A stretch of DNA of 64,000 bases from assembly GCF_902806685.2 (NCBI RefSeq), contig NC_048554.1, forward strand, positions 11,284,001 to 11,348,000. The letters run 5' to 3'. The notes under the pieces were generated by a model. That model saw only the letters and a program-made list of their open reading frames with translations. It searched no databases and had not been told where the DNA came from. Position numbers and translations under genes: made by a program. This stretch comes from Maniola hyperantus (Eukaryota > Arthropoda > Insecta > Lepidoptera > Nymphalidae). Below are positions 56,089-64,000 of this stretch, piece by piece. Position 1 is the stretch's first letter. Every line of letters starts with the position of its first letter.

Positions 56089-56400
56089 GTTCATCATCAT
56101 CATGATCAACCCATTACCACTACAGAGCACGGGTCTCTCAGAGTGAGAAGGGTTTTGGCCATAGTCTACCACGCTGGCCAAGAGCGGATTGGTAGACTTC
56201 ACACACCTTTGAGAACATTATGGAGAACTCTCAGGCATGCAGGTTTCCTCACGATGTTTTCCTTCACCGTTAAAGCAATTACGCTGTGGTAGCCTAGTGG
56301 TTAGGTTGGAAGGCGGCCGCCTTCCAACCGGAGGTCGGGGGTTCGATCCCGGGCACGCACCTCTAACTTTTCGGAGTTATGTGTGTTTTTAAGTAATTAA
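56089..56400. mobile_element. Two family A SINE pieces in head-to-head orientation
   Basis: At 56,089-56,279 is a minus-strand body with an ATC tail. At 56,284-56,400 is a plus-strand tRNA-like head (TAGCCTAGTGGTTAGG, then GTTCGATCCCGGGCACG). The junction near 56,280 joins two different insertions or an internal inversion. Confidence 0.65.
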
Positions 56401-57029
56401 AATAACTTAGTGTTGCCATATGATAATTAGTAAAAACAGGACGTACAACGTAACTTAGACTAAAAAGCCGCATTATTCATAACTAGGTACATAGATAATA
56501 CCCTAGACTTCGTCCGCGTGAATTTAGGTTTTTTAAAAATCCCGTGAGAACTCTTTGTCCTTCCAAAATAGCTTCGCTGAGTGACTCCTTGCTGTTGTAT
56601 AGAAGCAGGCGTTACTTTGCGGAAGTCCATGATATACAATGAACCAAAAGCTTAATTTGCTGTAATCCGCTGAAACAGGTCGAATCTGTATGATGCAACA
56701 TGCAGCATGCGAAATGCACCGCCCGCCCTCCCACTGCTAACCATGCAGGACAAGCAGCCACTCGGCAAGCAATACGCACCACCACCACGCAGCACCACAC
56801 AAATCCCAAAACACGAAATATGTACCTACCCAACTGTGCACCCGTCCGTACGTAGTCGAAATTCCACGGAGACCTAGGTATTATTATTATTATCTCGATA
56901 TATCTACTCTCACACCCGTGTACAAGATAAATATATATAACAGCCAAAAGAAATATAATATACTTACATACATAAAAATAAATAAACCTACATAAACATT
57001 ACATACATACATATTTGTACCGGGCGGAG

Positions 57030-57351
57030 GATTACACCCCGGCAGGGGAGACCAAACGGCCGGGGGTCAGGGCGACAGGTGAAGAAATCGGCGGACTATC
57101 CTAGCCGAGTCCAGCAAGACCGCTTTTTGCATCCTGGCTGCGAGCGAACTGCCACGGAAACCCAGTCGCCTCAGATGTTGAGCGAGGCTGACTGGGATCA
57201 ACCCATTCGCAGATATGACGATTGGGATGATTTCAGTGGACTCCACATGCCACATGTCGGAAACCTCGTGAGCCAGATCGAGATACTTGCGCTTTTTCTC
57301 CGTCTCAGCTCTCACGAGGTTCTCGTCATACGGAATGGTGATGTCCACCAA
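57030..57351 (-). pseudogene. C-terminal fragment of a non-LTR retrotransposon polyprotein
   Basis: A 94-codon frame beginning VDITIPYDENLVRAETEKK, then KYLDLAHEV...MW, IIPIVISANGLIP and a basic end. This ITIP.D.N...E..K..KY.DLA pattern is common at the C-terminus of insect LINE polyproteins. Nothing of the reverse transcriptase is left. The abrupt start at 57,351 joins a family R tail. Confidence 0.6.
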
Positions 57352-57639
57352 TTATTTATTATTTATGCGGATGCCTACGTCATAATAGCTATCTGCATGC
57401 CAAATTTCAGCCCGATCCGTCCAGTAGTTTAAGCTGTGTGTTGATAGATCAGTCAGTCAGTCATTCAGTCAGTCAGTCAGTCAGTCACCTTTTCCTTTTA
57501 TATATATAGAGATTAGAACGGCCATAAAGCCAATTACACTAATTAAACTACGAGTACAAACATACTTACAAAAATTGTTAAAATTATAAATTTTAAAAAG
57601 CAAAATTATAAATTTTCACAAAAGTGCAAGATCTGACCC

Positions 57640-57795
57640 ATGAGGACCGCTCATTTGTCAGCAAATATGTCACAGCGAGGGGACTCCTTCAGCAGCGCGT
57701 TGAGCGCAGCCAAAGTGCGCGGTATGGGTGACCTGGAGCGCGCTAACGTGCGACTAAACGGACTTACGAAAAATTTGGAGCGGTGGCGGAGATAG
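57640..57795 (+). CDS. Unidentified 51-codon frame with coding-like composition
   Basis: ATG-to-TAG, GC-rich in third positions within AT-rich DNA. The product is polar and charged (MSQRGDSFSSALSAAKVRG, then LERANVRLNGLTKNLERWRR). A second frame across the same block (VQDLTHEDRSFVSKYVTARG) is also open for 35 codons, so the block may be an old coding or transposon fragment with its true frame uncertain. Confidence 0.2.
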   Translation: MRTAHLSANMSQRGDSFSSALSAAKVRGMGDLERANVRLNGLTKNLERWRR

Positions 57796-58099
57796 CTGTA
57801 ATGAAGCGATTTGCCTCCTTGTATCTAATTCGAACCGCTAGGATATGGAATATAGTGAAGTTTTTTCTACGTACGAACACTAAAAAGAAAAAAATATTAA
57901 GTAATAGTTTAGTAAACTAGTATCCATACCTACGAATGTTATAACTTATAATTGAGTGGAGACCCTATTTTATTACGTCAGTTCTAAGCTCTGTAATAAT
58001 CCGAATTTCGAAATCGGCGAGACGTGAGTTGTGCCTTTGCGGCCTGGTTCGTTTAATAATTATTATTGTTTCCCGTCATTTAATGGTTGAGAAATTTTA

Positions 58100-58292
58100 A
58101 CATTATGGAGATCTCTCAGGCATGCAGGTTTCCTCACGATGTTTTCCTTCACCGTTAAAGCAAGTGATATTTAATTAATTAAAACCATATTAAAACGCAC
58201 ATAACTCTGAAAAGTTAGAGGTGCGTGCCCGGGTCGAACCCCCGACCTCCGATTAGAAGGCGGACGTCCTAACCACTACGCTATTACAGCTC
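58100..58292 (-). mobile_element. tRNA-derived SINE (family A), uninterrupted reference copy
   Basis: Contains the continuous junction ATATTTAATTAATTAAAA that is split in the 15-18 kb copy. It runs from the AACATTATGGAG block to the tRNA head ending CTATTACAGCTC. The tail-side portion is truncated. Confidence 0.75.
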
Positions 58293-58551
58293 ACAACAAA
58301 CTTAGTTACTCAACACTTATACCTACTACTTAATTGCCCATTCAGCATAGTTCAGCTTTCTCTCGTATTAGGCAGTTTTTACTAGAACAAACCTGCCATT
58401 GCTGTACAAAAACTTGAATGAATTAAAATATCTGGAGAGTTACTTAAGCTATTTTTTATCCTGGAAAATCAAAGAGTTCCCGTAGTGTTAGTGTCGTAAA
58501 ACACGAGCACAACAAAAGGCAGTGCATACTTGTTCCATATAATATACCGTG

Positions 58552-58912
58552 GCCCTACCGCGGTTGTTTGACAGCTACAATGTCACGATCGTAATCATCT
58601 CTGATTGGTTAATGCTCGCTCACTATTGGCCACAATGCATTGTTGCAACAAGAATCGCACAAATTCAGCTAATCAGAACAATTGAGATTGTAATAATGAT
58701 TGATGCAGGTTTTAGGCAATCGCCCTACTGTGGCTCTACCGCGGTTGTTTGACAGCTACAATGTCACGATCGCAATCATCTCTGAATGGTTAATGCTCTC
58801 TCACTATTGGCCACAATGCATTGTTGCAACAAGAATCGCACAAATTCAGCCAATCAGAACAATTGAGATTATAATAATGATTGATGCAGGTTTTAGACAA
58901 TCGCCCTACTGG
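58552..58912. repeat. 181-bp tandem duplication (two units)
   Basis: CTACCGCGGTTGTTTGACAG starts at 58,555 and again at 58,736. Units differ by a few substitutions. A degraded inverted relative is at 20,755-20,880. Confidence 0.8.
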
Positions 58913-59042
58913 TTTCGCTGACGTCCGTCGTCCGCCGATAAGCGGCTATTTTTCTGCGTATGTGGCGCATAACGCAAATGATCCGCAACACGTCGCCCGT
59001 GTGATTACGACGTCGCCTGTCGTGTCGGGGTCAAGCGATGTA
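58912..59042. repeat. Dispersed duplicate, copy 1 (partner at 59,351-59,482)
   Basis: About 130 bp, from GACGTCCGTCGTCCGCCGAT to GGGGTCAAGCGATGT. Both copies are preceded by matching family I remnants and an AAAAGGCAGTGC block, so a larger unit was duplicated. Confidence 0.75.
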
Positions 59043-59350
59043 CGTAACATACTTCATTATTTATTGTTCTTTTATCACTACCCATATTATAAATGCGAAA
59101 GTGTGATTTGTTGTTTGTCCCTTCAATCACGTCCCAATGGAGGAACGAATCGGTGTGCACGGGTTTAGTTAAAAACCTGCAGAGTCACTTAAGCTATTTA
59201 TTATTCCAGAAAATCACAGAGTTTCCATGCTTCCCAAGTGTAGCCAGGGCGGGTCTGCTCATAGATTAATATATGTTGGGTGGGTCTGCTACTACGTGTG
59301 TCGTAAAACGTATAGCACAATAAAAGGCAGTGCTTCCATACTTGTTCCAC

Positions 59351-59482
59351 ACCGGTTTCGGTGACGTCTGTCGTCCGCCGATAAGCGGCTATTGTTGTGC
59401 GTATGTGGAGCATAACGTAAATGATCCGCAACACGTCGGCCGTGTGATTACGACGTCGCCTGTCGTGTCGGGGTCAAGCGAT
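59351..59482. repeat. Dispersed duplicate, copy 2
   Basis: Partner of 58,912-59,042. Seven substitutions were noticed, all in the first 90 bp. The upstream block ACTTGTTCCA joins directly here, whereas in copy 1 the 181-bp tandem repeat lies between. Confidence 0.75.
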
Positions 59483-59565
59483 GTGACATGCTTTAGTTGT
59501 TCTCATATTAGGTATGTTACGGACAGAACTCTTATCCGCTTAAAATGGAACGTTTGACTGCAAAA

Positions 59566-59725
59566 AAGCTGTGATAGCCGCCGACGTCCGCAATCTGAGG
59601 TCGGGGGTCCGATCCCGGGCACGCACCTCTAACTTTTTGCAGTTATGTGCGTTTTAATTAACTAAATATCACTTGCTTTAACGGTGAAGGAAAACATCGT
59701 GAGGAAACCATGCAGTTTTCTGTCA
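59566..59725 (+). mobile_element. tRNA-derived SINE (family A), 3'-truncated
   Basis: The tRNA-like head with a small A-box-region deletion (GATAGCCGCCGACG), the B-box-like GGTCCGATCCCGGGC, then body up to about CATCGTGAGGAAACC, where it stops. Confidence 0.7.
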
Positions 59726-60733
59726 ACTGTCATAATAAATCACCACCAAGAAACCATCATTCATACGAACCAGAACGTAAAATGAAGAGGGTAAAAGAAA
59801 AGTACACGATTTTTAATTTTTAAAACGTTAAAACACAATAGGTCTGTTCTCGGTCTAAATTAACTTATTTTTCTCTGACATCAAGACTTTTAAAATTAGA
59901 AACTAAGCTTATACATTGAACTTGTCCGCCCGTGCTACACGCGGGCCCCTATCATGCATACTAATTAATTAATTAAAGTACCTGTCTAAGTAATTACTAT
60001 CACACTTCCGAAAGTAAAAAAGTATTGGCTTAGCAGGCTTAAACATTTTAAACAAACTAACGATTCCCGGTTACATAATCGCGACTCGCGAGTCGAACCG
60101 GTCGACTCCGCGATCTTACATAAATGTTATCATATTTTTGCAGTTCGCACGCGGTGCCTGAATAACGGTGCAGGTTGTATTCAAACAGGCTTTAGAAAAC
60201 ATATTTTTTGTGCACATGAAACGTATTTTTCATGCTTGCGTGGGTATGAGAATTTAAAATAAATTACCTATTAACTCAAAGACATTTAAATGATACCCGC
60301 GACTTCGTCCACGTGGTCTTTTAATTGAGAAATCAGATTTTTTTTGTCAAAAATTAGCAGTATGGCCGTCTCCGGGCGGGAGGGATGCAAGCTATAGGTA
60401 AGTATCCCTGTATCAAACAAGCGTTTACGTTATAGACTCAATAATATTATAGAGAGAACCTATGCGAACCTAATGAAAAAATTTCTACCATAAAATGGAC
60501 AACTTCTAAGCGTGGAAAGCGTGCCACTAAATTTGTAGGACTATGTGGCTATTTCATTGTACAAATATTAACTAAGCTGCATATAAAAAATCAGCTGGTT
60601 ATTCATAATTTTTATGACTTCGTTATTTGGACATTTTCGGAGTGGAGGACACTCTAGTCATACCTTACCATCTATTTTGTAGGAGAATTGTTTTTCCGAG
60701 TTTATCCAATTATCTCAATATTTAAAAAAAATA

Positions 60734-60921
60734 CTTACTGTTATTCAGACAATTTCGACACCCCACCAAATCGACAAGTGTTATACCTGCGCAGTAAAAT
60801 AGCTACCTACCCTATCGAGAATTTTCACAGAACAAAGCTTGGGCGTCTCGTCAAACAGAACCTATGCACGAAAATTCAGCTTCATAAAAAACACTTGGTG
60901 GCTGCTGGACTAGTACTATAG
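60734..60921 (+). CDS. Unidentified possible terminal exon or orphan frame
   Basis: A TTACTGTTATTCAG acceptor-like site is followed by an open frame (FDTPPNRQVLYLRSKIATYP...HLVAAGLVL, then TAG) that is basic and free of repeats seen elsewhere in the window. The longer frame opens at 60,688. I recognise no family. It could be a 3' coding exon of a gene starting upstream, or chance. Confidence 0.2.
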
Positions 60922-61794
60922 ATTTATGTAGGTGTGTCAAGTGTTCTATCAATATTACATTAATTTTGCAACTGTCAACTATACTTAGGCCATTAATTTC
61001 AACAACGTCTAGACTGTGATATCAGTCCTTAACAATACAATTTATAGCTACGAATACTTCCGTATGTTCGGTGTGATAAATTGTCAGTTTCAACTGGTAG
61101 ACATATTGATGATAAAAGCTTTTAGGCACTTAAGTACCACGGTATACCACAGTTCACGACAGTTAGGGAACTTCTAACTAAACGTTGAGGCTTCGACGTC
61201 ACTGGCCGGCGTCAAATGTTAGTACATTAATTGACGCTAGGTAGTCCTAAGATAGCCCTATTTTTCTTTGATTTCACGTCACCATAGGGTTATAGCCTTA
61301 TATTTTACATATCGATTCAGCTTCAAACCGAGAGTTCACTAGTTCACTCTGACGGTACCACTGACCTCTGTAGGTACAGCTTATTAATTGTTGTCAGTTG
61401 TTGAATTTAACAATTACATTAACGAACTTAATGGTGATAATTAATTATGTAAACTTAAAACTAAAGTAGACTAGAAAAGAAAAACTAACCACGAGGATTT
61501 ACGAACGCGGCGTCTGAGAAGAAGTCTACACACAAGAAGTCCTAAATGTAACTAATTACATAATATTATTAATTGCATGTGCACAAGTCTAATTAAATCG
61601 TTATAAATTGCACTTTAGTAAAAGATAATCCGCACTTTCGATGTTATCACACGCGAAAGTAAATTACGAATCCAAAACAATTGACGTGGGAAGTCAATAT
61701 TATACCATTGTTATTTAATCGCGCTCTTGAAACAGGAGGCATAAAATCGCGATTCTGCTGTATTTTTACCTGACTTTTTTATATTTTTTTTATT
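60922..61794. other. No gene seen apart from a family Q element
   Basis: Non-repetitive AT-rich sequence around the short element at 61,248-61,366. Confidence 0.4.
61248..61366. mobile_element. Family Q short element, inverted copy
   Basis: AGCCCTATTTTTCTTTGATT through CAAACCGAGAGTTCACTAG; the counterpart of 14,203-14,296. Confidence 0.45.
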
Positions 61795-61980
61795 GATACA
61801 AGTTAGCCCTTGACTGCAATCTCACCTGGTGGTAAGTGACGATGCTGTCTAAGATGAAAGCGGGCTAACCTGGAAGGGGTATGGCAGTTTTTAATAAAAT
61901 CATGCCCCTTTGGTTTCTACACGGCATCGTACCGGAACGCTAAATCGCTTGGGGGCACGGAGTTACTGATTTTTTTGCTA
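61795..61980 (-). mobile_element. Family K SINE, body fragment
   Basis: ACAAGTTAGCCCTTGACTGC through AATCGCTTGGGGGCACGG; same block as 35,036-35,240. Confidence 0.6.
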
Positions 61981-62446
61981 TCGTATTGAGTGGGAATAAT
62001 GGCATGTCAAATAAATGAGGAAATAAGTCTGAGTTAGCGTTATGAGAATAATTCGTCAGCTATGCAAAGGTTGGAACTGACAGATTGACCGACACACTTA
62101 ATTATTTATAATGTTAGTATGGATTAATAATATTATATTCGTTTTTTTTACGTTCCATTGTAATTTTTAATTTCTGAATAAACATAATTATATTAGTAGG
62201 TGTGGATTATTTAATTTGACATGTTAGAGATTATAAGGTGTTCATAGGCGAAGTGAAATAAGTGAAAAAGTGAAAATTGCGCTAAAACATTTTCACTAAA
62301 CCACTCGCGAGTGAAAGCGAATGAGTACAGTGTCAGATATTGTCACCCGCCATATTGCTTTCTTGACACATCGCTTTATAGCGGTTTCAAACGCACTTTC
62401 GTATGAACATAAATTAATTAGCAAGAGTTAAGTTCATAATTATTAA

Positions 62447-62548
62447 AGCTGTGATAGCCTAGTGGTTAGGACGTCCGCCTTCTAATCGGAGATCGGGGGT
62501 TCGATCCCGGGCACGCACCTCTGACTTTTCGGAGTTATGTGCGTTTTT
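62447..62548 (+). mobile_element. tRNA-derived SINE (family A), 5' half of a split copy
   Basis: A complete tRNA-like head (TAGCCTAGTGGTTAGG; GTTCGATCCCGGGCACG) up to GTTATGTGCGTTTTT. The remainder of the same SINE resumes at 62,983 after a family B insertion. Confidence 0.8.
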
Positions 62549-62982
62549 AGGGTTCCGTATCTCAAAAGGAAAAACTGAACCCTTATAGGATCACTTTGTT
62601 GTCTGTCTGTCTGTCTGTCTGTCTGTCGAGAAACCTACAGGGTACTTCCCGTTGACCTAGAATCATGAAATTTGGCAGGTAGGTAGATATTATAGCTGAC
62701 ATTTGGGGAAAAATCTGAAAACCGTGAATTTAGGGTTAGATCACACACAAAAAATTAAATTGTGGTCATGAACTAATAATTAGTATTTTCAACTTTCAAA
62801 GTGAGTGACTATATTATATCAAGTGGGGTATCAAATGAAAGGTCTTCACCTGTACATTCTAAAACAGATTTTAATTTATTTTTATGCATCATAGTTTTTG
62901 AATTATCGTGCAAAATGTCAAAAAAATACGACTGTAGTACGGAACCCTCATTGCGCGAGTCTGACTCACACTTGGCCGGTTT
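62549..62982 (+). mobile_element. Family B element inserted in a SINE
   Basis: A 434-bp element starting AGGGTTCCGTA, with a (TCTG)n run near 62,599-62,629 and ending CACACTTGGCCGGTTT. It is about as long as the copy at 35,529-35,952 and closely similar to it. The family is very common in moth genomes; I cannot assign it to a class from ends alone. Confidence 0.75.
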
Positions 62983-63196
62983 AATTAATTAAATATCACT
63001 TGCTTTAACGGTGAAGGAAAACATCGTGAGGAAACTTGCATGCCTGAGAGTTCTTCATAATGTTCTCGAAGGTGTGTGAAGTCTACCAATCCGCACATGG
63101 CCAGCGTGGTAGACTATGGCCAAAACCCCTCACGCTGAGAGGAGACCCGTGCTCTGTAGTGAGCCGGCGATGTGTTGATCATGATGATGATGATGA
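62983..63196 (+). mobile_element. tRNA-derived SINE (family A), 3' half of a split copy
   Basis: Resumes with AATTAATTAAATATCACTT and runs to the (ATG)n tail. With 62,447-62,548 it forms one near full-length SINE. Confidence 0.8.
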
Positions 63197-63264
63197 AATT
63201 CATAGTATAATTAGTACTTACAAAATATAATGGCTGATGAGGTACTGCTGGCTGCATATTCGGC

Positions 63265-63345
63265 AAATGACCTCCCTGGCGTAGTGGTGAGTGCTGTGGT
63301 CTTATTAGTGAGAGGTCCCGGGTTCGATTCCTGGCAGGGAAAATT
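63265..63345 (+). mobile_element. Family K SINE, tRNA-like head
   Basis: GACCTCCCTGGCGTAGTGG and GGTTCGATTCCTGGCAGGG. It is followed by a TATACTATACATA-type inverted run. Confidence 0.55.
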
Positions 63346-64000
63346 TGAGATTTTATAATTTATACTATACATAATCACTATGTATAGTATATGTATAGTA
63401 GGTACCAAAGATAGCAAGACCCAAAAGCTGGCGTTTATTTACTTAAATATTTTTTGTATGCCTACTATAATTTTGTGTTAGACTTTTTTGTAAAATTGCA
63501 AAAGCAAAGTTGAGTTTCGTGTAATCAAGAAATTTTTAAGTATCACTAGGTAGAGGTACCCATATTACAAATGCGAAAGCGCTTTTGTTTGTTAGTTTAT
63601 TGGTTTATCCTTCAATCATTTCCCACTCGCAACGGAGCAACGGATTGACGTGATTTTTTATGGGTAGATACTGGTAGAATATATATAGGTATAGGTATAG
63701 ACGAGAGTGACATAGGCTACTTTTCACCCCGGAAAATGAAAGATTCCTATGAGATTTCTAAAAATATACTTAATAGTAGAAAAAAATATCTACTTATTTC
63801 AAAGTAGCTAAAAATGACAATAGCTTTTAGAAAACTTTGCGTTATGAAAATTCGGAGACACGCTCCGTTGACTGCCACAGAGCAGAATAGGCAGTATTTT
63901 AACGTAACAATGAGTTTTATCTCTTTTTTATTAGTCATGGACAGCTGATGATAACTTTCGATCGTTTTTTGCGTATAATTTATACTAAAATATGCATCGT

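Noticed and set aside
58881..59557. Two related open frames (ISGY..AYV.HN.NDPQHV)
   Set aside because: All seven differences noticed between the duplicates would change an amino acid in this frame, so it shows no sign of protein constraint.
62447..62520. tRNA-like sequence with GTTCGATCCCGGG
   Set aside because: Head of the family A SINE, repeated at 18,266, 56,284, 58,200 and 59,566; not a tRNA gene.

Overview
This is a nuclear window from a lepidopteran (moth or butterfly). It is AT-rich, has short intron-containing genes, is full of degenerate TAGGTACCTACC-type runs, and carries many copies of repeats typical of moth genomes: tRNA-derived SINEs with (GAT)n tails, RTE-type retrotransposon 3' ends, short TIR elements and the family ending in TAATATTAGTATGGAT. 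No bacterial, organellar or viral genes were seen.

Only the central-left part carries clear host genes. From 13,405 to 24,862 on the minus strand lies a four-exon sarcoplasmic calcium-binding protein gene (191 aa) with 1.3 to 5 kb introns packed with mobile elements and a TATA-like promoter near 25,000. At 27,086-28,177 on the plus strand is a two-exon gene for the TXNDC15-type ER membrane thioredoxin-like protein (289 aa). It converges on a three-exon minus-strand gene at 28,676-30,525 for glyoxylate/hydroxypyruvate reductase (351 aa with a mitochondrial-like N-terminal extension). Seventy bases upstream of that start, on the same strand, is an unreported-looking 51-codon frame for a single-pass microprotein (30,596-30,751).

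The rest is gene-poor. From 1 to 13,000 I see TIR elements, a perfect 220-bp-arm palindrome and a foldback element with other repeats inside it. From 31,000 to 45,000 there are SINEs, RTE 3' ends, a six-unit 82-bp minisatellite, a 5'-truncated non-LTR retrotransposon with an intact 504-codon reverse transcriptase frame, and another large palindrome. Around 45,750-45,960 a CpG-rich block with an arthropod initiator-like motif and a GTAAGT donor could be the 5' untranslated exon of a plus-strand gene whose coding exons I cannot find. From 46,000 to 64,000 the sequence looks like intron or intergenic DNA with nested and duplicated repeats.

The strongest structural observations are insertion events readable from the window itself: a 2,726-bp TIR element that split a SINE and left a 4-bp duplication, a hAT-like MITE inside another SINE, a retroelement inside a TIR element with a 7-bp duplication, an element inside a SINE near 62.5 kb, and a chimera between two MITE families that share their outermost bases. 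I found no CRISPR array, rRNA or functional tRNA gene. Repeat family letters used below are local labels, not database names.
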